Shown here piece after piece: positions 1 through 8,220 of a stretch of DNA of 36,449 nucleotides. Under the pieces are notes generated by a model. It did not search any database, was not told the origin of the DNA, and saw only the letters and a program-made list of their open reading frames with translations. Positions within the stretch are counted from its first letter, which is position 1. Each line of letters opens with the position of its first letter. The translations under genes were made by a program, and so were the position numbers. Source of the DNA: Bacteroidales bacterium. GTDB taxonomy: Bacteria > Bacteroidota > Bacteroidia > Bacteroidales > P3. The stretch lies in the NCBI GenBank assembly GCA_017509045.1, contig JAFWQP010000074.1, positions 1 through 36,449 of the forward strand. The letters are read 5' to 3'.

Positions 1-41
1 AACAAAAGTACATGCATGTAAAATGTAAAATGTAAAATTCG

Positions 42-210
42 TCACTCCGGATTCTTCTGCTTGGAACTTGTGAGGGGGGCAGTATGCTCTTTGCAAACTA
101 CCCTGTCGCGCATCAGTTTCATGTCGGTGAAGTTCCTACAAATGTTCTGAACCAGTTCTTGTTAGTTCTCTTTTTCCTTCGTCGTTGATGTAGTAATATG
201 GCTCCCCACT
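42..210 (-). pseudogene. Possible frameshifted gene fragment
   Basis: On the minus strand two protein-like segments lie in different frames. The upstream one, from about 210 to 165, reads SGEPYYYINDEGKREL. The downstream one, ending at the TGA at 42-44, reads through NICRNFTDMKLMRDRVV and stops after KQKNPE. A single frameshift near 160-180 would join them into one sensible peptide. There is no start codon and no recognisable family, and the promoter of the next gene lies just upstream on the other strand. This is either a decayed 3' gene remnant or chance; I lean weakly to a remnant. Confidence 0.3.
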
Positions 211-254
211 CAAAATTCTTAGTATTAAAAATACACGATACAAATATAATTACG

Positions 255-262
255 TATCTTTG
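255..262 (+). promoter_or_regulatory. Bacteroidota -7 promoter box TATCTTTG
   Basis: TATCTTTG matches the Bacteroidota -7 consensus TAnnTTTG. It lies 67 bp before the ATG of the LiaF-like gene at 330 and in its orientation. I see no convincing -33 TTG at the expected distance, so the call rests on the -7 box. Confidence 0.5.
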
Positions 263-329
263 CATTTGTAAAAAAGGATGCTTGAGGCATACTTTATTTG
301 TCCAACACACTAATTAAAAGAAAAATAAA

Positions 330-1022
330 ATGGATCGAAACAACAAGGTTATTTGGGGCTGGGCGCTGGTGCTTTGCGGCATCGCGTGGATTATGTGCAT
401 TTGTCTTCACATCAATGTGCTGTTTGATGGATGGTGGACGATGTTTATCATCATACCTTCGCTCTGCGGATTGTTTGGGCATAGCGACAAGACGGGTCCG
501 GCGATAGGGCTGGGCGTGGGTGTGCTGCTACTGCTTGCCGAACAGGATGTCATCGACTGGGACATGTTTTGGAAGATAGGCCTCGCCGTGCTGGTCATCG
601 CACTGGGACTGGGTATGATTTTTGGTCATCGCATCGTGACTGGCAAAAAGAATGTCAGCGGCACCCAGGACTTAAAGACTTTGAATCGCGACGGGAAGAA
701 TATCCGCGTGGTGAACGCCTCCTTCGGCGAACAGAACTTGAGCTTCGGCGGGGAGACGTTCGAGGGTGCGGACGTGACGGCATCGTTTGCATCGGTGCAT
801 CTCGACCTGCGCGGCGCGACCATCAATGAGGATGTGGAGCTGAAGGTAGACTGCAAGTTTTCCGGGTTGGTGATTTATGCACCTAACGACCTGCTGGTGA
901 AGGTGACGGCTGAAGCCACCTTTGGCGGGGTGGACGACAAACGGCGGGTGATACTCTCCAATCAGACACATACGCTGTATATCTCAGGACAGTGTGTGTT
1001 CTCGGGGATTGAGATTAAGTAA
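330..1022 (+). CDS. LiaF-like transmembrane protein (DUF5668 type)
   Basis: This 230-residue protein has about four hydrophobic segments in its first 100 residues (around 7-27, 30-47, 55-72 and 78-95). A soluble beta-rich C-terminal half follows, about residues 105-230, with alternating glycine-rich strands (SFGEQNLSFGG, ASFASVHLDLRGA). That layout matches cell-envelope proteins with an N-terminal DUF5668-like region and a LiaF-like C-terminal domain. In Firmicutes LiaF tunes a cell-wall-stress two-component system. In Bacteroidota such proteins stand alone and their role is unproven. The ATG at 330 follows an A-rich stretch and has its own promoter box. The gene faces the M23 peptidase gene tail to tail. 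Confidence 0.7.
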   Translation: MDRNNKVIWGWALVLCGIAWIMCICLHINVLFDGWWTMFIIIPSLCGLFGHSDKTGPAIGLGVGVLLLLAEQDVIDWDMFWKIGLAVLVIALGLGMIFGHRIVTGKKNVSGTQDLKTLNRDGKNIRVVNASFGEQNLSFGGETFEGADVTASFASVHLDLRGATINEDVELKVDCKFSGLVIYAPNDLLVKVTAEATFGGVDDKRRVILSNQTHTLYISGQCVFSGIEIK

Positions 1023-1163
1023 AAGTGGAAAGTGAGAATTGGCTTCTGAATATGTTAACGTGTGAATGTGTGAATGTGTTAATCCTTGGCGCATTAAAGA
1101 TTAACGAATTTACGAATTAACAAATCAACGAATTCAAACTTTCAATTTTCAATTTAAAATGGG
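1023..1163. repeat. Low-complexity word repeats between convergent genes
   Basis: This 141-bp gap between convergent genes is made of short near-repeats: GTGTGAATGTGTGAATGTG, several GAATTTACGAATTAAC-like words, and CTTTCAATTTTCAATTT before the M23 stop. I see no gene and no good hairpin terminator. It belongs to the same class of word repeats that fills most gaps in the window. Confidence 0.6.
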
Positions 1164-2918
1164 TTAGCGTTTGAGGTGGTAGACGACTTCGCGGGCGTTG
1201 CCGCAGCAGTCGGTGAGGAAGATATTCAGGTCTAACTGCTTGGTGCTTTTGGGAACTTGACTGAGGTCGATGCTGAGGGTTGCGGTCTTGCCGTCAAATT
1301 CTCCAAGCACCCACTCGTTGTTGATAAAGCAGCGGTATTCGCGCACGCCTGAGAGGTTGTCGCCCATCTTCATGCGCAGCGACGAGGCGGTGACTTTGCC
1401 TCCCTGTTTGAAGTTGAGGGGCTTGACGTATGGCGCAGAGGTGTCGGAGGCGACGACGAAGTTGCCATAAACACGCACATCGGCCTCGAGCCAGCGACCG
1501 GGCTTGCCCTCGATGCGGCGCTCGACAACACGGGTGGGGAGGGCAGACAGCTTGTCGTCGCGCAGCGTGCAGAGGACGAGTTGGGTGGGTTCGTAGCCTA
1601 CGACCAAAGGCACACGGAGCTGCCATGTGCGATGGGGAGGATAGGGCGTTTGCCAAGGTTTGACGGTATAGATGGGCGAGATGTAGCGACGGTCTTTCTG
1701 AAATCCGTGGAGGAGGAGGTCGTCGTAATAGACCATGCCGGCGGGCATCTCAATCTGGTAGTCGCCACGATAGACACTGAGCGGCCAGCGGACGGTAAGG
1801 CTGTCGGAGAAGAGGTGGTAGGATGGGTGTTCGGGCACATCATGCATGGGCACCAACGTCTCGAAACGGTTGCGGACATAGAAACATTTGACTGCCTGAT
1901 TGCCGTTGTAGTCGGTGACTGCCACGGTGATGCGGTGGAGTGTGGTGTCGCTGTCGATAAAGCCGATGCTGCCATCGCCGAAGGTGCGGGCGGGACGCAT
2001 AGGGTCGCCCGGCAGACGGCGGGTGATGATGTAGGGCTCGCGTGTAGCGAGGAAGTAGCTGTAGTCGAGCTGGGCATTAATGGCACGGGTGTCGGCGAAG
2101 GTTATCTTGTCGACGCTATATTGGAAGAAGTGCTTGCCGTCGACCCAGATGTCAAGACGCTCGTAGCCGTTGCGTAGGGTGGAGCCCTCGGACATGTCGG
2201 TAGCATAGACGGAGATATAGAAACGCCCGAAGACAGGGATAGGATTGTAGACAGTGCCTAGGCGCTTGAACTTGGTGGAGAGGTCGACCTGCAAGGGCGA
2301 CTTGGTGCCGTTGATGCGGGTATTTTTGTCCACTGGCAAGAGACGAATACCACGGATGATGGGGCGGATGGTGTCGGGGAGGGTGATGCCATAGCGGAGC
2401 GGATTGAGGCTCTGCTGGGTACGGGTGTCGCGCACCTCGTAGTGCAGGTGAGGTCCTGCGCTCATGCCGCTGTTGCCAGCATAGGCGATGAGGTCGCCTT
2501 TATGAACAGGGAGCACTCCCTCGGAGATGTTGGTATCGAAGGCGTAGCACTGGTTGCGGGCCTGATAGTTGCGCACATATTTGGCGATGGCACCGTGATA
2601 GCCGTCGAGATGGAGGTATACTGTGGTGATATTGCCCGCATGGTTGATGTAGAGCATCTTGCCACCATCGTAGGCAGAGATGCGCAGACGCGAGACATAG
2701 CCGTCGGCGGGGGCGTAGACAGGGGTGCCGACGCCTTCATCACCACCCACACGAAGGTCGAGACCGCCGTGGAAATGGTTGGTGCGCACCTCGGCAAAGG
2801 TGCCCGAAGGTGCGGGAGTGAGGTGCAGCGGCTGTGAGAGCTGCGGAGCCTTTTTGGGTTGTGCTACAACTGTGAATGTCAGGAATGCGAGGAGTGCTAT
2901 TGCCAGTGTTTTTTTCAT
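1164..2918 (-). CDS. Secreted M23 family metallopeptidase
   Basis: This 584-residue protein starts with a signal peptide (about residues 1-19, ending VVAQ). An M23/LytM zinc-peptidase domain covers about residues 35-165. The metal-binding residues are visible: H50 and D54 in HFHGGLDL, and H157/H159 in GPHLHYEVR. M23 enzymes cut peptide crosslinks in peptidoglycan and are periplasmic or surface exposed. The remaining 400 residues are beta-rich with no obvious motif and may be immunoglobulin-like accessory domains. The gene starts 15 bp after recN and is probably co-transcribed with it. The substrate bond is not predictable, but both catalytic signature motifs are intact, so it is likely active. 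Confidence 0.88.
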   Translation of the reverse strand: MKKTLAIALLAFLTFTVVAQPKKAPQLSQPLHLTPAPSGTFAEVRTNHFHGGLDLRVGGDEGVGTPVYAPADGYVSRLRISAYDGGKMLYINHAGNITTVYLHLDGYHGAIAKYVRNYQARNQCYAFDTNISEGVLPVHKGDLIAYAGNSGMSAGPHLHYEVRDTRTQQSLNPLRYGITLPDTIRPIIRGIRLLPVDKNTRINGTKSPLQVDLSTKFKRLGTVYNPIPVFGRFYISVYATDMSEGSTLRNGYERLDIWVDGKHFFQYSVDKITFADTRAINAQLDYSYFLATREPYIITRRLPGDPMRPARTFGDGSIGFIDSDTTLHRITVAVTDYNGNQAVKCFYVRNRFETLVPMHDVPEHPSYHLFSDSLTVRWPLSVYRGDYQIEMPAGMVYYDDLLLHGFQKDRRYISPIYTVKPWQTPYPPHRTWQLRVPLVVGYEPTQLVLCTLRDDKLSALPTRVVERRIEGKPGRWLEADVRVYGNFVVASDTSAPYVKPLNFKQGGKVTASSLRMKMGDNLSGVREYRCFINNEWVLGEFDGKTATLSIDLSQVPKSTKQLDLNIFLTDCCGNAREVVYHLKR

Positions 2919-2933
2919 AGTACAGATGGATTT

Positions 2934-4580
2934 CTAAGACATTAATTCGCGGGCTGTTTGGAGGGCTGCCGCGGTAGGTGGATTGGATGAGAGCATGACG
3001 GCTATCTCGGTGACACGCTGGTCGGGCTGCAGCTGGTGGATGCGCGAGATGGTGCGGTCGCCTTCGAGAGCCTTTGCCACCTTGAGATGTTGCGACGCCT
3101 TGGCTGCAATCTGGGGAAGGTGGGAGATGGCTATGACCTGCATGTGCTGCGCCATTTGCCGCATGATGGCACCCACGGCGACCGATATGTCGCCCGAGAC
3201 ACCGCTGTCGATTTCATCGAATATGATGGTAGGAAGGAAATTGCGTTTTGTCACTACCGACTTGACCGCCAACATCAGTCGGGAGAGTTCGCCACCCGAT
3301 GCCACCTCGGCAAGAGGACGTAGGGTGCCGCCCTGGTTGGCATTGAAGAGGAGACACACGCTGTCGTGGCCCATGACACCATAGTCGGAGGCCGGCTGGA
3401 TGTCCACCACGATACGTGCCGAAGCCATACCCAACTGGGCAAGAACGGGCAGCAGCTGCTTCTCCAACTGGCGGCCTGCCTGTCGGCGACCTGTGGTGAG
3501 GCTGTCGGCAGCCTGCTGCATGTGGGCGTATGCCGCATCCACCTGTTCCATCACCTCGCGGATGCGGTCGTCGAGGTTGTCAGCCTCCTGTAGCTGCTGG
3601 TCGAGGTGATGCTGAATATCGAGCAACGCCGCAATGCTATCGACACCATGCTTTTTTTGTAGACGGTAGATGAGGTCGAGCCGCTCGGTGACGAAGGCTT
3701 GCCGCTCGGGCGAGAACTGCAGCTTGTCGTCGAGCGAGGCAGCGTCGGACAGGATGTCCTGCAGCTCGATGACACACGAGTCGAGCCGCTGGTGAAGGGT
3801 ATCGATATCGCTGTGATACCTGGCCACGTTAGCCAACTCGCTACGGGCGGCAAGCAGCCGTGCTGTTGCACCCTCGTCACTATCGCAGAGGGCATTCAAT
3901 GCGCCCAGAGCCTCCTTGATAGTGCCGGTATGTTCTAGCAGGGTTGCCTCTTCCTCGAGTTCCTGCTGTTCGCCATCCTGCAGATTCGCGGCGACCAGTT
4001 CGTCAAAAAGGAAACGATTGTAGTCCAACACCTTGTTATTCTCGGCATCTTGCGCAGTGAGCCGTTCTAGCTCATGTTTTAGCCCCACATATTGGCGATA
4101 GAGCGTTTGATAGTTGGGCAGCAAGGCAGGGTTGGAAAAGGAGTCGACCAGCTGTGTCTGGAAAAGGCTCTCGGTGAGGGTGAGCGTTTGGTATTGGGAG
4201 TGGATGTCGAGGATATGGGGTGCCAGTTCTTTGAGAAACTGAAGATTGGCTGGGGAGTCGTTGACAAAGGCCCGGCTCTTGGCAGAAGGCAGTATTTCGC
4301 GGCGGAGAATGAGATGGTCGTCGTAGTCGGCATCATATTGTTCGAAAAGCGGCTGGAGCGATAGACCAGCGATATCGAACGTTGCCTCTACCACACATTT
4401 GCGTTCCTTATCGTTGAGCACCTGCGTATCGGCCCGTTGCCCCAACAGCAAGCCCAGCGCGCCGAGGAGGATGGATTTGCCCGCGCCCGTCTCGCCCGTG
4501 ATGACGGTGAAGCTGTCATCGAAGGCGATGTCGGTCTCTTGGATGAGGGCGTAGTTTTCGATATGTAGGGTCTTGAGCAT
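2934..4580 (-). CDS. recN: DNA repair protein RecN
   Basis: RecN is an SMC-like ATPase that acts early in recombinational repair of double-strand breaks. The 548-residue length is normal for the family. The N-terminal ATPase half has MLKTLHIENYALI and a Walker A motif GETGAGKS at residues 29-36. The middle (about 150-350) is charged coiled coil. The C-terminal half has the ABC signature region (VASGGELSRLMLA) and Walker B with its catalytic glutamate (TIIFDEIDSGVSG), followed by the H-loop IAISHLPQIA. The gene sits 71 bp after sufS and 15 bp before the M23 gene on the same strand. The gap before it carries the repeat AGTATCTCT. Confidence 0.97.
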   Translation of the reverse strand: MLKTLHIENYALIQETDIAFDDSFTVITGETGAGKSILLGALGLLLGQRADTQVLNDKERKCVVEATFDIAGLSLQPLFEQYDADYDDHLILRREILPSAKSRAFVNDSPANLQFLKELAPHILDIHSQYQTLTLTESLFQTQLVDSFSNPALLPNYQTLYRQYVGLKHELERLTAQDAENNKVLDYNRFLFDELVAANLQDGEQQELEEEATLLEHTGTIKEALGALNALCDSDEGATARLLAARSELANVARYHSDIDTLHQRLDSCVIELQDILSDAASLDDKLQFSPERQAFVTERLDLIYRLQKKHGVDSIAALLDIQHHLDQQLQEADNLDDRIREVMEQVDAAYAHMQQAADSLTTGRRQAGRQLEKQLLPVLAQLGMASARIVVDIQPASDYGVMGHDSVCLLFNANQGGTLRPLAEVASGGELSRLMLAVKSVVTKRNFLPTIIFDEIDSGVSGDISVAVGAIMRQMAQHMQVIAISHLPQIAAKASQHLKVAKALEGDRTISRIHQLQPDQRVTEIAVMLSSNPPTAAALQTARELMS

Positions 4581-4651
4581 GGGTATTTTTTTTATTTTTT
4601 TAGTATCTCTAGTATCTCTAGTAGGGCTGGTATTTCTAGGGGGATTTTCTA

Positions 4652-5845
4652 TTAATCTAGGAGGGGGAGGACTTTGTTTAGGCCGGCGATGAGGGCGTCG
4701 ATGTCTTCTTTGTTGGTGTAGCAGGCAAAGGAGGCGCGGACGGTGCCGGTGATGCCGTAGCGGTCCATGATGGGCTGAGTGCAGTGATGCCCTGTGCGGA
4801 CAGCCACACCCACCTTGTCGAGCAGCGTACCCACATCGTAGGAGTTGCTGTTGCCGACCAGGAAGGATATGACACCAGCCTTATGGGGGGCTGTGCCGTA
4901 GATGCGGAGGCGGGGAATCTCTAAGAGTTTGCGTGTGGCATAGTCTAGCAGTTCCGCCTCGTGGCGGGCTATGTTGTCGATGCCTACCTCCTGCATAAAG
5001 TCGATGGCTGCGCCCAAACCGAGCACATCTCCCACCGACGGGGTGCCAGCCTCGAACTTGAAAGGCAGTTCGTTGTAGGTGGTCTTTTCAAACGTCACGT
5101 CCTGTATCATCTCACCGCCACCCTGATAGGGAGGCAGCTCGTTTAAGACCTCTTCTTTGCCATACATCACCCCCACTCCCATCGGGGCATACATCTTATG
5201 ACCCGAGAAGCAGTAGAAGTCGCATCCTATATCCTGCACATCCACGGGCATGTGAGCCACAGCCTGCGCACCGTCCACCAGCATCATGACTCCGTGGCGA
5301 TGGGCTATCTCGGTCATCTCTCTCACCGGATTGATGGTGCCCAAGGTATTCGATACATGGTTGCACGCCACCAGACGGGTATGCTCGGAAAATAGGCTTT
5401 CGTACACCTCCATATCCAGCACACCTTCGTCGCTGAAAGGAATCACCTTCAGCTTTGCCCCTGCCCTCTCGCACGCCAACTGCCACGGGACGATATTGGA
5501 ATGGTGTTCCATACCCGACACTATCACCTCGTCGTGGGGCTTCAGATACTTCCAGCCAAACGAGGAAGCAACCAAATTGATGCTCTCGGTAGTGCCACGG
5601 GTGAAAACCACCTCGCGATGGCTGCGGGCATTGATGAAACGCTGCACCTGACGACGCACTGCCTCGTAGCGTTCGGTTGCCAACGTGGCAAGATGATGGG
5701 TGCCACGATGGATGTTGCTATTGAGAGTAAGGTAGTAATTGTTGAGCTCATCGACCACCTGCTTCGGCTTCTGCGTGGTGGCTGCATTGTCGAGATAGAC
5801 CAGACGCTTGTTATAGACCTTAGTATCGAGAATAGGGAAATTCAT
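4652..5845 (-). CDS. sufS: Cysteine desulfurase SufS
   Basis: This is a PLP-dependent group II cysteine desulfurase that mobilises sulfur from L-cysteine for Fe-S cluster assembly in the cytoplasm. The 397-residue length is typical. Family motifs are present: LDNAATTQKP near residue 19, MEHHSNIVPWQ near 112, the PLP lysine K217 in FSGHKMYAP, and the persulfide cysteine C355 in RTGHHC. The RTGHHC context and an overall length near 400 favour SufS over NifS/IscS. No sufBCD genes are nearby, so the rest of the pathway must lie elsewhere. A 57-residue membrane protein gene ends 66 bp upstream. Confidence 0.95.
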   Translation of the reverse strand: MNFPILDTKVYNKRLVYLDNAATTQKPKQVVDELNNYYLTLNSNIHRGTHHLATLATERYEAVRRQVQRFINARSHREVVFTRGTTESINLVASSFGWKYLKPHDEVIVSGMEHHSNIVPWQLACERAGAKLKVIPFSDEGVLDMEVYESLFSEHTRLVACNHVSNTLGTINPVREMTEIAHRHGVMMLVDGAQAVAHMPVDVQDIGCDFYCFSGHKMYAPMGVGVMYGKEEVLNELPPYQGGGEMIQDVTFEKTTYNELPFKFEAGTPSVGDVLGLGAAIDFMQEVGIDNIARHEAELLDYATRKLLEIPRLRIYGTAPHKAGVISFLVGNSNSYDVGTLLDKVGVAVRTGHHCTQPIMDRYGITGTVRASFACYTNKEDIDALIAGLNKVLPLLD

Positions 5846-5911
5846 CTTTGTAAATTAAAAATTAATAATTAATAATTGGGTGCCACTTCTTAGCTCTTAG
5901 ATACTACAACC

Positions 5912-6085
5912 TTACTGACCATTGTACCAAATATACATCGCTACTACGCCAAGAGTGAGCAGACCCAAGAAGATAAAGAAAGCCCAGCTGCAACCCTGTT
6001 TGGGCAGCGGACGGTCTTTGCGCATAAAGACCCGGGCGAAATCGATTTTGCGGTCGATATCCTCGTTATCTCTATTGTCCGACAT
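5912..6085 (-). CDS. Small single-pass membrane protein (57 aa)
   Basis: This short reading frame starts with ATG at 6085-6083 inside the end of the DedA gene, a 14-bp overlap in another frame, and stops at TAA 5914-5912. The product begins MSDNRDNEDIDRKIDFARVF. It has a charged N-terminal half with FMRKDRPLPKQGCSW and then one hydrophobic segment (about residues 34-53, AFFIFLGLLTLGVVAMYIWY), so it is probably C-tail anchored with its N-terminus in the cytoplasm. The overlap suggests translational coupling to the DedA protein. I do not recognise a family. Sensible composition and tight packing between dedA and sufS argue that it is real. Confidence 0.7.
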   Translation of the reverse strand: MSDNRDNEDIDRKIDFARVFMRKDRPLPKQGCSWAFFIFLGLLTLGVVAMYIWYNGQ

Positions 6086-6851
6086 GGGCATTGCGCTTTT
6101 TCTTCACTATGGCACGAACGACAAAGAAGGCAACCACCGCACAGAACAGCACCACGATGATGATGGATAGCTGGTGGCTGTACTTCTCAATAACCTGTGG
6201 GTCGGCGGCACGATATGCCAACCATCCCAGCAGAGCCAGCACCACGTTCCATAGTCCCGCACCGATGAAAGTGAAGAATGTAAACGGCAGGAGGTTCATC
6301 TTAGAGAGACCCGCAGGAATGGAAATCAGCTGACGGATGACGGGGATAAAGCGTCCGACAAGAGTGGAGACATTCCCGTGGTCGTTGAAATAGACCTCGG
6401 CTCGCTGCACCTTCTCTTTCGACAGCTGCAGCACATGCCCAAGCTTGCTGTCGGCAAAGGCATAGATGATGGGGCGTCCCAGCCATCGGCTGAGGAAATA
6501 GTTGATATAGGCACCCAGCAGTGCGCCCAATGTGCCTATCAGCACTATCAGCCACACCTTCATGCCACCCTTGGTGTCGGGGTTGCACGCCACATACACC
6601 GCCGGCGGTATCACCACCTCCGAAGGGAAAGGCACAAACGAACTCTCCAAAGTCATCAGCAGCCCTACGGCCTGATAGTTCATGTGGGCATCGTACCATG
6701 CAAGCACATCCGACACAAAACCCGATGAGCCGCTGTCGGTGCCGCGCACCTGTTCGGCAATACGCTGGTCGGAAGTCTCCGCCTCAGCTGGCTGTGCTGA
6801 CAAGCAGCAACCAGACCCAAAGAGCAAAAGGAATAAAAGTAGTTTCTTCAT
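6072..6851 (-). CDS. DedA family membrane protein (VTT/SNARE-associated domain)
   Basis: DedA proteins are inner-membrane proteins; family members have been linked to undecaprenyl-phosphate or phospholipid translocation and to membrane homeostasis. This one has 259 residues. It begins with a cleavable-looking signal segment (MKKLLLFLLLFGSGCCLSAQ) that many DedA proteins lack. The VTT domain follows, with membrane segments around 60-80, 95-125, 185-210 and 225-250. The family signature region is visible as ESSFVPFPSEVVIPPA near residue 70, and VGRFIPVIRQLISIPAG near 165 contains the conserved GRFIPxxR stretch. The gene lies 49 bp after the TPR gene and overlaps the small membrane-protein gene. 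Confidence 0.92.
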   Translation of the reverse strand: MKKLLLFLLLFGSGCCLSAQPAEAETSDQRIAEQVRGTDSGSSGFVSDVLAWYDAHMNYQAVGLLMTLESSFVPFPSEVVIPPAVYVACNPDTKGGMKVWLIVLIGTLGALLGAYINYFLSRWLGRPIIYAFADSKLGHVLQLSKEKVQRAEVYFNDHGNVSTLVGRFIPVIRQLISIPAGLSKMNLLPFTFFTFIGAGLWNVVLALLGWLAYRAADPQVIEKYSHQLSIIIVVLFCAVVAFFVVRAIVKKKRNAHVGQ

Positions 6852-6900
6852 ATATTTTTGTTATTATTTTTTATTTTAGAGGGATGGGAATATTTCAATT

Positions 6901-8220
6901 TTAACTGCATCCTTTGATAAAGGTGACGATTTCTGTGTCTTGTGACATTTCGGGATAATAGATGAACAGGTCAGAAAGATGGTAGCCATTCAGCTCGGCA
7001 TCCTCTTCCAGCAGTCGGAATAGACGGTTGCGCTGTCCCATCTTATAGTAGCAATACAATAGGCGATAATCAAAGAGGAAACGGCCTTCTGCGTCCTGTC
7101 TGGAACTCGCAAGGAGTGCGGCAGCATCGGAAAAACGGTCCTCTGCGATATACAGGTCTGCAAGGTCAAGCCAGAGTTCGTCATAATCAGGACAGAGGTT
7201 TATGGCACGATAGTAGTGCTCCACCGCCTCATCAATATATCCCAACTTCTCACTACAATGACCCAAATAGTTCCATGCGACAGCATCGTTAGCATTTTCC
7301 CTGAGAGCGTCTCTAATATAAGAGTAAGCGGTGTGGTAGTTACCATTATTGAAATACAGAATGCCGATAGCACGCAACACGGGATGACGATCTGTGGTAT
7401 ATTCCAGTACCTCGCGCAACGCTTGCACCGCGTGGGGCAGGTCTTTCAACTTCGTATAGGCCTCCGACAGTCCAAACGAGGCATCTTCATACCTGCCATC
7501 GATGGTGAGGGCAAACTCAAAAGCATCCACCGCCTTGGAGGCAACAAGAATGGCGTGCTGTTCATCGAGCGCACTATGTAAGTAGGAACAGCCCAGACAA
7601 TACCAAGCCGTCTTGCAATAAGGATGGTTGGCAACATGTTTTGAAAAATAGTGAACCGCCTGTTCCTGCCTGCCCTGCCAGTCCCAGATGTAGGCTAGGG
7701 CACGAAGGGAACGGTGCTCGTCGGGATTGTCTTCTACCGCCTTGCGATAATAGCGCATAGCTTCCACCGTGTTGCCCAACCTCATATACTCGTCTGCCAC
7801 ATTGCCGTAGATCATGCCCAGTTCATATCCGTCGCTAGCGGCACGAAGGAAGCAGTCGATACTCTTTTTCGCATCGCCGGTCATACTATAGAGCGTGCCG
7901 AGGGTGTAGGCTATGTCGGTATTGTCATGCTCCACGCGTTCCAGCTCCTCCAGCAGTCCCAAAGCCTGCCGATACCGTCCCTGAACACCTAATAATTGCG
8001 CCCTACGCAGACGTATCTCGCTATTGCCCGGGAAGAGACGCTCGCCCAGCCTCACAGCAGCCTCCAGACCCTCCACGTCGTGCATCTCTAGATAATAGTC
8101 GGCTATCACCTCCAACTCGTCCACGTCGAAGAACTGGCGACTGCCCTTGCTGTCGTCCTCAAACGCCAGCACTAGCTGACGCACATCGGAATCAAAATCT
8201 TTAAAACGGTCGCTGTTCAT
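6901..8220 (-). CDS. Tetratricopeptide repeat protein
   Basis: This 439-residue protein is made almost entirely of helical TPR-type repeats, for example residues around DIAYTLGTLYSMTGDAKKSI, GNTVEAMRYYRKAVEDNPDE, and AVAWNYLGHCSEKLGYIDEA. No signal peptide is seen, so it is probably cytoplasmic. The partner is unknown; TPR arrays bind proteins. I chose ATG 8220-8218 as the start; a TTG one codon earlier is also possible. The chosen ATG shares one base with the TGA of sprA (TGATG), which points to translational coupling. TPR proteins often sit near type IX secretion genes, but a role in secretion here is inference. Confidence 0.9.
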   Translation of the reverse strand: MNSDRFKDFDSDVRQLVLAFEDDSKGSRQFFDVDELEVIADYYLEMHDVEGLEAAVRLGERLFPGNSEIRLRRAQLLGVQGRYRQALGLLEELERVEHDNTDIAYTLGTLYSMTGDAKKSIDCFLRAASDGYELGMIYGNVADEYMRLGNTVEAMRYYRKAVEDNPDEHRSLRALAYIWDWQGRQEQAVHYFSKHVANHPYCKTAWYCLGCSYLHSALDEQHAILVASKAVDAFEFALTIDGRYEDASFGLSEAYTKLKDLPHAVQALREVLEYTTDRHPVLRAIGILYFNNGNYHTAYSYIRDALRENANDAVAWNYLGHCSEKLGYIDEAVEHYYRAINLCPDYDELWLDLADLYIAEDRFSDAAALLASSRQDAEGRFLFDYRLLYCYYKMGQRNRLFRLLEEDAELNGYHLSDLFIYYPEMSQDTEIVTFIKGCS

